Shown: in pieces, positions 11,041 through 23,363 of the stretch
How positions within the stretch are numbered: position 1 is the stretch's first letter
How the letters are laid out: each line of letters opens with the position of its first letter
Source: Nephrocerus scutellatus
Taxonomy: Eukaryota; Arthropoda; Insecta; Diptera; Pipunculidae
DNA: 64,000 nt
Assembly: GCA_947095585.1 (NCBI GenBank)
Contig: OX352763.1
Location: 38,676,010 to 38,740,009 of the forward strand
Direction: 5' to 3'
Translations under genes and position numbers: made by a program
Notes under the pieces: model-generated
The model's input: only the letters and a program-made list of their open reading frames with translations
Told to the model about the DNA's origin: nothing
Databases searched by the model: none

Positions 11041-11914
11041 CCAACGCAAAAGCAGTAATTCTTATTGACAACGGAGTGGCATATATTACTTTATTGTTAC
11101 ATTTTTCGCCGGTCTTCTCCACATTTACGGCCGGCCGGGTTCTGCATCCCACTCAAGTCAACTCCGAAAAAACACTGTGCTACTTGGCGGGTAGTCTTCT
11201 TGTGACCCACTTAAATACTAATAACAAATAGAAAACGAAGTCAAAGGACTCGTAGTGAAATTTTGCGTAGTTCGGAAGTGTGTGAAATTCTTGGTATAAG
11301 CATAACTAGCATTTGCTTTATCTTTTATTAAATGACCCAGACATGATATGCTACAAGAGTGAACAAAACAAAAAGGTCTTAAGGTCTATCTTAAGGGATA
11401 CACAAACAAAGAATATATTTGCTTCAGTGACATTTTAGTTAGTGCCAATTGCTTGAAGGATGGAAAATGGCTGTGGAATTTTTCGAGATCGTGATTACGT
11501 TTCGATGTGTTGTCGAATACGTTTTGAAGGAAAACTGTCTGCTACGCATTCACTTCATAGAATAATTATATTAATTTTCAGTGTCTCACGGTAACCACAC
11601 ATACAAACAAATCAATCAAAACTTGCCATCGCTTTGTACCGCATACCAGCCATATACCTAATTAGATTATATTTAGGACTAGTTATTAAACTTTAAAAAC
11701 TTCAAAGAAATTTAATTTTAAGACGAATTCAAATTTTTTTTTCAAGCCTTGTCTAGCCTGTGCCAAGTAAAAGCGAGCCATTGTCTTCTACTTCCTACCG
11801 ATCCATATCACATATATGTCCTTCAATATTCCAATGCCTTAAAACGCTTACCAATCATTAGCTCGTGAAATATCTTGATACTAAGTGACCGGCAGTAGGA
11901 ATTTCTTGAGCAAC
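11041..11914. other. Intergenic stretch or longer 3' UTR, no recognised feature
   Basis: No coding or repeat signal recognised. It could be part of a long 3' UTR of the gene ending at 10885. Confidence 0.4.
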
Positions 11915-12345
11915 GTTCTACTGGTTGATGGCATACGAGTATCTCACTAAACAGTGGAACCAGTATACCCAGCAATTTGGTGTAAGATAAAAATGCTGCA
12001 TTCGATTCTTCAAAGACATTTGACGCAATTTGGCATCTTATGGAATCGATGAGACTGCTTCAGCATCCAATGTTGTCTCCAGTCGTCTAAACTCGTCGGA
12101 ACTCAACCATCCATGCAATTATACATGAATAACACATGCATTGAGGAAACCAAAAAACTCGCAATTCTTGGTATACGCTTCAACAACAAACTTCATTGGA
12201 ATTTCATACATATTCTTCATCACACAAAAATTCAGCAAATGTCTGAGCTCCCTTACATACTGCAAGCTATTTTTCATGTCTTCTTATCTGGCTTCCCTTT
12301 TTAACAAGGCTTTTAATCGCCCTAAGCAATTGTCATAACTGATCC
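11915..12345 (+). pseudogene. CR1/jockey-type LINE relic (RT piece)
   Basis: Matches 46900-47660 with a large internal deletion. Recognisable pieces are the stretch before the first catalytic block (compare GDLMAYPTEKWNQ in the longer copy), an FDSSKTFDAIWH segment matching ISKAFDRVWH, and NNTCIEETKKLAILGI followed by FNNKLHWN, matching the segment after the RT fingers. Stops and frameshifts throughout. Confidence 0.7.
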
Positions 12346-12460
12346 GGTGCTCGTAAATCTAAGTTGCATCTGTTAGATACAAAAGGCTGTCTCGCAGACA
12401 TCGTCCCGTTTCCCCTTTTTAACCATAACGATAATATAACGGTGCAAGATTGATTCCTTA

Positions 12461-12752
12461 AATAATAATATTGTTTGGCGCGACAGTTCGTTGCGGTCCA
12501 AGTCCTGGCTTCTCTTGACCATTTGTGTTGTGCGTGTTATATTTATTCACACAAATTAAAGGGAGAACCTACAATTTAATGCCGTATTCGAAAGGCGAGT
12601 TGAGAAGCTTATCGTGACGTGACAAGTTATTCATTTTTTTCAGACATTCGCGACAGGTAAGACCGTGAAAAATACTTTTAGTGTTTTCTGGGATTCGAAC
12701 CAAGAACCTGCTGCTCTGAAGTCCAACGCACTAGCCACTAGGTGCACACGGC
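12461..12752 (-). mobile_element. tRNA-derived SINE, copy B
   Basis: Minus-strand copy with the same body and ATT-type tail as copy A. The tRNA-like head differs: on its sense strand it carries TAGTGGCTAGTGCGTTGGAC and GGTTCTTGGTTCGAATCCC. Copy F (27706) has the same second head type. No clear target duplication was found. Confidence 0.8.
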
Positions 12753-13309
12753 AGGCTCCTTTACTCGTACACAAATTATAAAACAATTAATTAAAACTAT
12801 TTAACTTTTCTAAAATCATATGTTATTTTTTGCCTTCGTAAGTGTTCAAAGTACTCATTAATATATGCTTTGTTTACCGCGCAGTGGCAAATAGTATAGA
12901 GATGCAATTAACAAAAAGACGAAGCACAAAATTTCGAAATTCATTGAATTTATGAGAATCAAGCAAAGGTTTGAAGTTTCGGACGATGTGCTGCAAAGGT
13001 TGTAGTGTACCTACGCCAAAGGCACTCATACTGAACGAGCTGAGTACCTTGATGTCAGATCTCACGAAGGTCGCGTTGGTACTACGCGAGTTGGCTTCCG
13101 CCCACGGATTAAGTTGATCTCCTTGGAGGTTAGCCGAGTCTGGGCCAACTTTTGGTTGAGGACCCAGTTTCATTCTGGGCTTGACCAACGTAGTGGTTTA
13201 CGGCTTACTCTCGAAGAGAGGACCGCTAAATGGGACTAGCTCATGAGCATGCTTAATGGCCTGGAATGATGAGTCCAGGAAGCATATATTTTATTCGAAA
13301 AAGAAGACT
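12753..13309. other. Unrecognised stretch with a GC-richer island
   Basis: Bases about 12990-13260 are clearly less AT-rich than the surroundings and partly open on both strands (for example 12874-13188 on minus), but match nothing I recognise. Possibly an old retroelement piece. No gene is claimed. Confidence 0.3.
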
Positions 13310-13615
13310 TTTCTAAATTCTTTATATTAAATTCTCGTGCAAGTGTATTTGTTTGTCCGACCGTTTGTCGTGGAATCTTGCGATCAATTTTTAATCCACA
13401 TCCTAAAGCCCGATTATCAGGAGGTACACATGTGTATCTCCGGTGACAAAGCTTTTATAAAAACTTGAAAGTGATCAGACTCCAAGGCCGAGCGGCGCCC
13501 ATATAATTGTTTTATAAAAAAAATCCTATTTTATTCAAATTTTACAAACATGTGTATCTCCGATTATAAAATTTACATTTATTTCATGGGTTTTTTTTAA
13601 ATTTAATGGTTCATT
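13310..13615 (-). repeat. R1 dispersed repeat copy
   Basis: Reverse-orientation copy. It starts with the complement of the R1 3' end (TTCTTTATATTAAATTCTCG), has the GATCAATTTTTAATCCA and ACATGTGTATCTCCG blocks and one GC core (GGCCGAGCGGCGCCC), and ends at the R1 5' end (TAAAATTTACATTTATTTCA). One or two subunits only. Confidence 0.7.
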
Positions 13616-13843
13616 TTATTTTATGCGCTTTTTGCCTCTTTACTTTAATATCAGTTGCTATAAAACGTTTTTGGGAATGGGGTGAGTGTGCGGCTACTAC
13701 GATTGAAGGAACAAACATAAGTCACGTAACTGTCCGGGAAAAATGTCGTCCGTTTCATCAAACATCTCTCTTGCACTCTAGAGAATAAAAAGGTTCAGAT
13801 GTCAAAAACTTATCATCTAAAAAAAGGTACTTAAAGTGAAAAT

Positions 13844-14134
13844 GTGGGCGCCGTGGCTCAGTCGACAAGAGCATGGACTTCTGAGCAGGAGTTCGTGGTT
13901 CAAAGCCCAGTGTAACACCAAAGGTATTTTTCACGGTGTCCTACCTCTCGCGAATGGGTGACAAACGTTCAGAGAGTAATAACTTGTCACGGAATGCTTC
14001 TAAATTTGCCGTTCGGATCCGGCCTTAAATTGTAGGACCCCTCCATTTGTGTGTAAAAATATACATGCTCAACACAAATGGTTGCGGGAAGCAAGGCCTT
14101 GGACCGCAATGGTCTGTCGCGCCGAATATTATTA
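13844..14134 (+). mobile_element. tRNA-derived SINE, copy C, with perfect target duplication
   Basis: About 290 bp: head GCGCCGTGGCTCAGTCG with box B-like GTGGTTCAAAGCCC, body as in copy A, tail GCCGAATATTATT. Flanked by a perfect 12-bp duplication TAAAGTGAAAAT (13832-13843 and 14135-14146). It is the cleanest insertion of the family here. Confidence 0.9.
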
Positions 14135-14244
14135 TAAAGTGAAAATATTGAAATTTGTCTTCGATATTTTTTAAATATCGAAATTAGGAAAATCTGTGCT
14201 TAATTGGCTGAAGCGATAATATGAACATAAAACTACATGAGTAC

Positions 14245-14530
14245 AACAGTGAAAGATAGTAAAGCGGAGCTTCTAAGCTCGTCGTTTGGATAGTTGTAAT
14301 TCAGTCTAGAGACAGTCTAAATAGTTTAAAAGGATTTTAGTTTCATGAAAAACCGTTTGTTTTACACTTTTCCTCCTAAATAGCCCCTATGAATAAAAAA
14401 CCTTAAAATTATGCAATCACAAGCCGAGCATTAAACAATTGTTTTAAAATAAGTCCCATCAAATTCTGACTGGTAGAAGTTGAGATATACGAGTGGACAA
14501 ACTGACAAATGCACAAACAAACAAAAATAT
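14245..14530 (+). repeat. J2 dispersed repeat copy
   Basis: Shares with 40215-40490 the opening AAGATAGTAAAGC, the middle GAGCxxTTAACAATTGTTTTAAA and the block TTCTGACTGGTAGAAGT followed by GAGATAT. Partial copies lie at 57865 and 58010. All four are in the same orientation. No coding and no clear terminal repeats. Not a family I recognise. Confidence 0.65.
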
Positions 14531-17500
14531 GTCTTGCCCTGATAATTAGCTTCATACATCAGGCTCACAATAATCTATGAATATAACGTTGATGAATGTT
14601 TCTACTGTCAGTCAAAAAACAATGGCTACTTTTGTAAACAAAGAACTCAATTTCAAGTGAAGTAACAAACAATTTACACAAAGAAAACATAAATTATATC
14701 GTCGGGCAAGCTAAGAAATTCACGAAGCTCACCTCATTTATCTGAAGCTTCTAAGACATTTAACACAACCCTTTACAACAAAACATTTTTACAAGTGCAT
14801 TTACCTGAAAATGTATCCATATTTACCGATATACAAGACAATTTTTTGGTTCTACTTGCAAAATGAGATTGTACCATGTGGAGTAGTTTGCCAAAAATAT
14901 TGTAACTTTAAGCCAAAATATTTCTCGTGAAAGTGGTTTGATAGGTTGCAATAAAATTGTAGGATACAATGAGGAGAAAAGTATAAAATACTTAGACCAA
15001 AGCAGTTTCATATAATGCTTTGCTTAAACCAATTTTCGAAAACCGGAACTGCTGTATGCCAATTTTTTAAACATCTTAACTGTAACCAGAAATTTAAAAG
15101 AAAGAAAAACTCCAAGTAAAATAGGATTAACAATTATTTCTCGTAGGAAAGTAATAGACGTTAGATGTCTTTCTCAACTCTTTGACTAAGGATAACACAA
15201 CGTAGCAGATGCTTATTACTGGCATATTTATGCAAAGTAGTAGGCTTTCTATAGTAATAGTAAATATAAGAACAATGTATGTTTACCATTTAACTGTTCA
15301 GTTCAATCTATGAATGTCCTTTTTGTCCTATTTGTCTACTACTACACTCTTAATAATATAATGAAATTCTCATTTTGCCAAAACTATGCAATCGTGATGC
15401 AGATTAGGCTGGTAGCTGAGTTTTGCCGATTTTTACAAAATTTTACAGCATAAATTCTACAACATTAGGTGAAAACCGAATATAATTCAATTACTCATAG
15501 GAATGTATTAATACTCGTATAAAACAATTATTAAAGAAATGAAAACAAAAAATCAAATAAACACAAAAGAACGATTATTAATACGAGAACACGAACGCAT
15601 CAAAATGCAGATTTACAGTCGAAATAGGTAACTTTTAAGACAACACGATAAATAATAATAATTACATATAATTATAACGAATATTGATTAATTATTGTGG
15701 ATCTTTTATGGAGCAATAACAATAACAAAACAAAAAACCAAGTTAGCCATTGTGAATATTACAATTTATTATAAAGAATTTGATATTTTATTTGTTTTTA
15801 CAATTCGTAACACAAGTGGATGACAAAGTAAATGTGATTGTTATTATTATTAATTATATATTAACTATGAAATCATTAAGTAATATAATAAAATGAAATC
15901 ATTATTATTAATACCATGGAGTGTTTTTTGTTGTTAATTTAAATGTGAAGGGTTTTTCTATTGGGATGATCCAATTTTTCAATAGGGTTTCCTGGCTATT
16001 CGTGAAATAATTGTTGTTTGGTTGACGTTTCAATGCAGCTGTACTTCACATTTAATTATTATAAGCTTCAGCAACGTTTGCAAATATTCTACATAATCAA
16101 AATTTTCTATTCGGTTGCAATAGCTTTACGGGTGCTAATCATTTTCAGCGGTGAGCCCATTTCTCAATGGCTACGTAACAAAAAGAATTGTCGCATTGTC
16201 GTGACTTTACATTCAAGAAAAGTTGACTGTTTGGTGCGGATATTATGATGTAGGGATCATTGGGCTGTAGTTATTATTCTATGATGTTTCAAAGGCAATC
16301 ACAGTCAATTGATATCGCTACCGTACCATGTCGACTGACTATTCGAGATAAATTGGATGAGTTTGATTGGACCTAACTGACCTGACTAACGTTAAATTGA
16401 CGGCATTTCGCTGGATTTATGCGAAGAAGTCAACGCATTCACTAGCGCTGGCGTTTCCGTGGACGAGATTTAAATAATTTTTTTTTCCGTAATTAATGCC
16501 ATCTTTATAGTTTTGTGCTCGGTTGTAGTAAGTTTGTGTTCGTTTACAAATTCAAATATTTTTTTTTAATCACTAGTTACTAGTTAGAGTTTGATATTTG
16601 TGTGTATTCTTAGCTGAACAACATTTTTTAAACAACCTGAATCTCAAAGGACATCAAAAATTGGCCCGCCCGCCCCCTATTATTATTAATAGGTAACCGT
16701 ATCTCCTGAATCCTGTCTGTGTCCGCTCTACATCCCAGACGGCTGCACTTATCCGGATGAAAATTCATATTTAAGCTTTTAACATAAATTGTTAGGGGCC
16801 TGATGATTTTGAGTTTTTGACGGAAATCTGACAACCGGAAGTTACAGTTTACTTAGAAAGTTTTTCGAGTTTTTGCAAATAACTCAAAAAGTATAGCACT
16901 TAGGAGAAATCTGTTAAGTGGAAAAGAAATTTAAACAAAAAACAAAAAAACTTTGAAAAAAAACCATAAAAATTAAAATTTTTACGTTCATTGTAGTAGT
17001 TTGGAACTTCAATTCGATTGTGCCATAGTAGCTGATTGCTCACCACACCGTAAAACTTGATGTACTATACTGTGATGTCAAATAAGAATCGTTTCTTAAA
17101 CTGTGGAAATACAAGTTGTAAGCATCGGGTTCGTCAAGATTAACTTTTTTTCATCCCGAAACACAACACATTTCCATTCATTGCTCCAAGCGACATGCTA
17201 TCTGGCGAACATGAATGAAAATAGCCACAAATGTTTGCTGGAATAGGGATTTTTTTCCCAGAAGGTAAAAATCTCGAAAAAGTCTCAATCAAGTGTTTCG
17301 GAGTGTACATTGTTCTGGATACCTCCAATCTATATGCTACGCAATTTTCTTCTTTACCTCCTCCTCTAGAATATCGTTTGCAAACGTAATCGATGTGATG
17401 GATGGTGTGTTAATGCAAATACCGCCCTATGTCTCACAGCAAAGTCAAATTATATTTATCCTGTTTCCAAAAGTAATGTCTGTTATTTATAAACTTTATC

Positions 17501-19631
17501 TAAAAGCTAATTATCTGATTAATAAAATGCAGTAAAACAGATTCCAGCTTAAAACTCAATGAGCAGCTATATTAACAGAATTCCAATTTCCAATTCAAAG
17601 ACTGTTGTGCGTAATTAATTTGTTCGCCTCCAACACAAAAGGATTCTCTAAACTCAACAGACAGTTCGTTAGCAGGGACTATTTTTTATTGGGGATAAAT
17701 GATATCCATGCTAACCATAATAATAAATAGCACTGATTTGCTTTTCAAAAACCACATAAATTTTGTTCAAACGCAAACTCAGATGCCATCGAAATGCAGC
17801 AAAATTACGATGATGGCGAGACGATACAAAGCTATAACAACAAACAACCATTCAGGAAAAGCTATTCATCCACGCAATGAGGGAAAAAAGGAAAAATGTG
17901 ATTACACAGAGCTACGTACATATCCTCAGACATAAAGAGAGATATCAGTTGCGTATTGAATAATTCCATTTGATTACATAAATTGATACGCAGCAAAAAG
18001 CCACAAAAGGACACTCCGCACCCGATTAGTTAATTTAAAATAATTTAATGCAAAATTATAATTTGTGTCGAATAACAGCAAATCATGATAAAGAGTCTAA
18101 AGCGCAGATTTTCTAGGAACACTTCTTACCAAGGAGGTTAGTTAGCTTTTTCCGCTCCACTTTTCTGCAGTTAACTTCACTACTCACCAATGCAATACAT
18201 TGAGCTAAATATGGTTCATTAAACCTTACATACGTACGTCTAACAGTTAAATAAAGGAGGCAGGTGCACTCGGAAAAACTACTCCAACAACGCTGGCCAT
18301 TCAACAGTTCCAAGGTTCCGTTCCATTTTTGAAACAAAAACATAATACTACGTTGTGTATATGTATGTGTTATTTGAAGGTAGGTTTGGGAATTGGAGCG
18401 ACGACTTAATTTCCAGGCTAAACAAATAATTTTTCTATGGTTTCGAAAGAAATCTCAATGACATCATTTGGTTGGTGGTGGTGCTGCGTAAATGAATAAC
18501 GTGGGGGAAGTTTTTCCTTCCATCAGCAGAGCAAAAGGGGATGTTTATTTTAAATCATAATGTATACTTAAATGCTTGTGGTCATTTCACCTCCAGTAAC
18601 TGAGGAATTGTATTAATATTGTCCCACATGCACTCAGCGCTGTTTACACTGCCTCTGTATGCCTCAGCTGGTTTGCAGAACGAGGGAGCAAAATATTTTT
18701 CATGACGAAGAACTTTCACCCCAATTGGTTGAGCCTGGTACAATCTTGAAGAAATGTATGTATAGAGTCATAAAATGTACGACAAAATAACATCCTTTCG
18801 ATACGACAACGGAATATGTTACATTTGAACCGGTTTGATGAACAATCCACAAAGGAGTGGGGATAATTAAATTTAATTCTCGAACCAAATTTTCAAATTT
18901 CGTCCCTTTGAGAGTTTCTTGTGAGAGTTTTTACAACTCAGCAACAAAGACATTTATATGTCTGATGTTTGATCCTTTTGCAAACTACATCATTCCTGCA
19001 TTGAAATTGTCTATCTGTGAAACTTTCGAAAATATAAGATGCAAGTAGGTACGATTGATATGCGAAATTATCCTTTGAGAGTAGGGAGGCGGAACAATTC
19101 AATGTTCCAAGGAATTTAATATTTGAATAATATAAGAGCCGGCGCACCAAAAGCAAGACAATTTGGTTTCATTATTAAAACCATTGTATCCCTACAGCTT
19201 AGTTATGTAACACGTTACTCGTGAGTAAAAAAATGTAATAACCTGTAAAGACAATCGAAGAAATTGGATATTCAGATATTTTGCACAATTCAGTACAGTA
19301 CAGTATTTACAGTATGCTAATAGCATGAAAATAATGAATGTATATATTTTACACTGAAAATACTCCTTTTAGACATCAAGTTAATTGCATTAACCCATTA
19401 CTGCCCGATAGGGTGAAAGTTCATTATTTGCAAAGGTATTTTAAAAATATTCGCTAGGCAGATCTAAACAAGATTTTTTGATAATTTTTTTTACAAGACT
19501 TTAAAGAATAAACTATATTGCCTTTTAGAACTTTTGAATTTTGACGCTAATCCATTAAGGGATGATTCCTTGACTAAATTTAAGTAAACTGCGTTACATG
19601 CGGTCAGGGTATTTATTAATTTACGAAAAAT
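14531..19631. other. Five kilobases of AT-rich DNA without recognised genes
   Basis: Read on both strands. Only short, low-complexity open frames with no recognisable protein motif, apart from a short minus-strand stretch near 16628-16834 (NFHPDKCSRLGCRADTD) that looks coding-like but matches nothing I know. Could be intergenic or intronic. Confidence 0.5.
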
Positions 19632-19842
19632 TTATGTTGTGTATGTTTACTTTTTCAGACAAATGGAAGGGACCTACAAATACGACATGAGAAGCTTTCC
19701 GTGACAAGTTATTGCTCTCGGACATTTATCGGACATTCACAAGAGTTGGAACAACGTGAAAAATACTTTTGGTGTTACTGGGATTCGAACCACCAACCTC
19801 CTGATCAGCAGCCATAAAGATATCCACTGAGCCACGGCACCC
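19632..19842 (-). mobile_element. tRNA-derived SINE, copy D, truncated tail
   Basis: Minus-strand copy with complete head (GGTGCCGTGGCTCAGTGGAT on its sense strand) and most of the body, lacking the last 60-70 bases and the ATT tail. It abuts the LINE relic at 19843, which reads in the same orientation, so it interrupts or truncates that LINE. Confidence 0.75.
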
Positions 19843-20725
19843 ACAAGAGTTTTCTATACTCGGGGGTGCAGGCGGCAGCAATGTACAATCTGGAACCGTG
19901 GAGTTAGCTGCAAAATGCGCAGCAAACAGATTGGCCTTTTCCTTAGAACTGAAAACTAGAATGTCAGTATAAATGAGCGTTGGAATCGACGACGAGGCAG
20001 TTTTTTTTATTCTTTTCACTAATGACCAAAAATGTTTACTACCTTTGGGACATGGTAGAATTTTTTGCCTCACTTTTTACTTGCCGAAGATATGCCTTGA
20101 TTTCTTGATTTTTCTCAGTAGGGTTTACTTTGTAAAACCGAAAGCATACCTCTCTAATCTTAGAAGCCTCTTAACACCTCTAGTCATACCACCAACCTTC
20201 GCTTGGTTTGACAGACTTGTTTCTGAAAGGGATAAAGTCTCTCATACCAATAAGATTAATGTTTGTGCTCGCATTAGCGGCGGAACACACGTTGCTATCG
20301 CGAAACAATATCGACCAGTTAATACTCCCAAAGAAGTTGTTAAGGTCGTCCCAATTGGCTTTCTCGTATTGCCATACTGTGTTTTGGGAGGTTTTTCTCT
20401 AACTGCGTGGTTAATTAACGAGAAATTAGCTGATACTACACAATGATCTAATGAGCCTAGAGGCGATAATACATTGACGAAGTATTTATCAGGACGAGAG
20501 GTAAGGAATAATTCAAGGGTGTTTATGGAATAATTTGTAATGTCAGGTATTCTTGTTCATTTACAAGCTGAGTAAGTTGATTAAACTCAGCGAAAATCCC
20601 AACACACCTTCCTTCAGGTGTTGTCTGGCCTGAATGGCGAAGCCACCCAGAATTGTGTACATTGAAATTGCCCGCATTGAAATTGCCCGCAATTCATTGT
20701 TACCATCATTTGTGACAATTCTTGC
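19843..20725 (-). pseudogene. CR1/jockey-type LINE relic: endonuclease to RT start
   Basis: On the minus strand, from high to low coordinates: an endonuclease motif of the GDFNAH type (read here as GNFNVHNSGWL, so the catalytic Asp is lost), TTPEGRCVGIFAEF, then ANWDDLNNFF, the linker with GSINWS, and finally CPKGSKHFWSLVKRI and KANLFAAHFAANSTV, the segment preceding the RT. This order is typical of arthropod jockey/CR1-type LINEs. Stops and frameshifts occur in several places. A 15-bp piece (ATTGAAATTGCCCGC) is duplicated in tandem inside the endonuclease motif. The RT part is missing, where the SINE copy D begins. Confidence 0.75.
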
Positions 20726-20799
20726 AATTGAATCAGACATTAAATCAAACTCATTACGAGAATTGGTGATTCTATAAGACAGGTGTGCATGTTACCAAT

Positions 20800-21520
20800 T
20801 TAAACCTTCACTTGGGGCCATATGAAACTAAATTCCGGATTGGAACGTTGGCTGAAATGAGGTTCCCAAAGCCCGATTTTATTGAAACTTTGCACAGATG
20901 TGTATTTCCGGTGACAAAACTTTCTATTAAAATTTGGAGCCAATTTTTAAAAAATTTTACCCGATTTTTTTTTTGGTTTAATACACACGTGTTTAATCCG
21001 ATGGACCACAAGGGTTAAGGGCTCCCACATAATTTTTTAAAAACTTACCTGATTTTATTCAAATTTTAAACGCAAATTTTAAAATGTATATCCCCAATGG
21101 AAAACACTTTTTGTATTTTTGGAGTGATCGGGCCCCGGGGTCGGCGTGCCCCACATACAAACATTTTAAAAAAATTACCCGACTTTTGTCAAATTTTATA
21201 CGGTCCCCGGGTTCGGGGGACCCCATCCAAATTTTTTAAAAAATTTACCTGCATTTTTTCTTGTTTTTCCGATGGACAACACTTTTTGTAAAAATTTGGA
21301 AGTGCCACCCACCAGGGCCGAATGACTCCCATATACATTTTTTTTTTAATTTCTTAAAAATGTTGTGGACATGTGTATTTTTGATGACAAGACTTGGAAG
21401 CTATCGGGTCCCAGGGCCTAGGTGCTAACTCAAACTTTGCACATAGTGTATTCCCGATTAGAGAATTTACACGAAAATTTTTAATTTTTATGGATTGTCT
21501 TATTTTATTCAACTTGTACG
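20800..21520 (-). repeat. R1 dispersed repeat, multi-unit copy
   Basis: About four GC-core units in reverse orientation, cores near 21005, 21130, 21195 and 21305. Each is followed or preceded by AT-rich arms (TTTTTAAAAAATT) and a GTGTATxTCCG/AATGG box. The low-coordinate end lacks the R1 terminus. The high end shows the R1 5' terminus (GATTAGAGAATTTACACGAA). ORFs across it are repeat artefacts. Confidence 0.7.
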
Positions 21521-21649
21521 AGTATCTAATATTTATTGTACTGCTATTCTGAAGTCACTTAACGTGTACTCGTACATATAGTTACTTGTCGGTTTGTATT
21601 TAGTGAAGAGATTACCTTAATTTTCAGTTAGAATTTTCAGATTTTTAAA

Positions 21650-21995
21650 TTCTCTATATTAACTTCGTATGCCCGTGGCTAGCTGGCTGGCTGGTCGGAT
21701 ATTTTGATCAATTTGTGTATTTCCAATGGCAAACATTTCTGTTAAAATGCCGCTTGGTCGGGGGCTCCAATACATTTATTTTCCATACAGCGGCATCAGA
21801 TCATGTCATACTGTGTTCCGTGTGCGTTGGTGCGCTGTGAGTAGGGCTGCTTGCTTTACGATAGGGGTTGTTTTGTTGTTGCAGTGCTTCACATGTTTTT
21901 TTATTTTTCAGCATTTGTAGTGGAATTCAGTATAGTTTGGTTACTGGAGAATTTACATGAAAAATTTAAATTCGTATGGGTTGTTTTTTTACTAT
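21650..21995 (-). repeat. R1 dispersed repeat, complete copy with both ends
   Basis: It begins TTCTCTATATTAACTTCG then GTGGCTAGCTGGCTGGCTGG and GATCAATTT, and ends GGAGAATTTACATGAAAAAT. It matches 61676-62090 in the opposite orientation through a core not made of GC units (complement of GAATTCCACT, AATGCTGAAAAT, CCCCAATCGTAAAGCAAGCA). Confidence 0.75.
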
Positions 21996-22799
21996 TACTT
22001 GGGAACAATCCAACCAAAGGTTATACTGGTACAAATGTAGAACGTCGTTTATTTCTGTTTTTAGATTGCTGTTGCGAAAATTTTGTGACTTCTTTCATTC
22101 TATTAAAATATATGCCTTTTATGTGTCGACAGAAGATTATTTTCTAAGAAAAATGTCATTAAGGATGCATCATGACGCCTTGTAGCAAAAACTCAAACAG
22201 CAAAGCTTAGTAAAATATCTTTAACCTTCAACTATATTCGCAGCATTTAAAATTTGTCTTTCCACTGCGTCAGTGCTTTTTTTTACATGTCCGCTATTGA
22301 AATGATCTTTCTTCTTCATATTATTGTAATCATATCAGAATAAGTTATTTTTATGAAATACTTGATGAGTGCCCGGCATTCATGAGTATTGATTTGACAC
22401 TGATCATTGACACCCAATCATCAATCCGCTACAGACCTAAAAAAAAGAGGAGGGTAGGCTGTGTCGGAGACACGGCCATGGGTTTTGGGCGTGACAACGT
22501 CTGCCCGGGACGAAAGAAAAGAAAACAAAGATATTGTTGTCTGTGGGATAGAAACACGGACGGACATATCAACATTTTTAGTAGATATTTCTTATTCATT
22601 TTATATTTAACTAAACTAACAACCACTTAACTAAATTTTCTACATCACCCAATGGGTCAAGCTTTCGGCATTTTTTTACATGCTTTCCCCAGAAGGCATA
22701 ATGCATGAGTTCTAGAAAGAACTTTTTGTGGCTTAAACTCGTACCCTGAAGCACCTCAAACTGTTTTATTACTTACTTTGTTCCTTAAATGTCAGGGTC
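21996..22799. other. Stretch without recognised features
   Basis: AT-rich apart from a short GC-richer piece at 22440-22530 containing a small hairpin (CCGTGTC within GTCGGAGACACGGCC). No motif recognised. Confidence 0.4.
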
Positions 22800-23345
22800 A
22801 TAGTCTAAAACTTCCTCATAGCCTGCACTTCAGAAATTCGAAGAAGTACAATAGTATACCATTGCCAAGTAGCCTTCGAAGATATATTTTCTTCACCTTA
22901 GTGAGAGTAGTGCTCTCTTGGCTTCGTCCACGATGCTTCGATAGGGTGTGTATACGCACCAGTCACAGAGTCCATAAAATTAATAGAGTTGTTCACTGTG
23001 AGATGCGTATACCCCTCATCATCAAGGCAACAGGCAACCGTATGATTTCAAACAATTAGTCATAGTTTATGAGACGGGTTTAATTCAGTTTTTTTTATTA
23101 TTGAAACAAGCGCACCTTTGTCGCGGTGTCCATGGTCTACACGATGGTGTCCACGATGCTATTTTTCCTTTCCAAATATAGAGTCGTCCACCTTCACAAT
23201 TTTTCCTGGTCCTTAAAGTTTGACTCCACTGGTACTACGCTGCAGATTATCCAAAAGGAGTTTCAGCAGAGGATGCAACTTCACTGTGTCTCTTCGCAAC
23301 AGATAATGATATTATAAAGATGACCGTCGAATTCGAATCTGGTCA
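22800..23345 (-). pseudogene. Merlin/IS1595 (ISXO2-like) transposase relic
   Basis: Minus strand. Near 23225-23130 it reads GPGKIVKVDDSIFGKEK, a stop, then HRGHHRVDHGH. This corresponds to the family signature GGPGKIVEIDESxFGKRKYxRG with the first catalytic Asp. Near 23020-22920 it reads HTVNNSINFMDSVTGAYTH followed by PIEASW, matching the family's C-terminal LTVNHSxNFVDPxTGAHT...IEsxW block with its catalytic acidic residue. The middle of the domain, including the second catalytic Asp, is missing, so a deletion of roughly 80 codons is inferred. Two in-frame stops occur. No terminal inverted repeats could be located. The tandem duplication at 23364 abuts its 5' side. The match is by recalled family motif only. 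Confidence 0.7.
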
Positions 23346-23363
23346 TTCTTCAAGAGACGTGTA

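Noticed and set aside
12874..13188. Minus-strand 104-codon ORF in a GC-richer island
   Set aside because: No recognisable motif, and plus-strand frames look equally coding-like. Kept only as an unrecognised stretch.
13844..13920. tRNA gene suggested by box A and box B
   Set aside because: It is followed by the SINE body and ATT tail, has target duplications, and no cloverleaf with a proper acceptor stem could be drawn. It is a SINE head. The same holds for the other SINE copies.
19973..20446. Plus-strand 157-codon ORF
   Set aside because: The minus strand of the same stretch carries a clear jockey/CR1-type LINE protein relic, so the plus-strand frame is a shadow.
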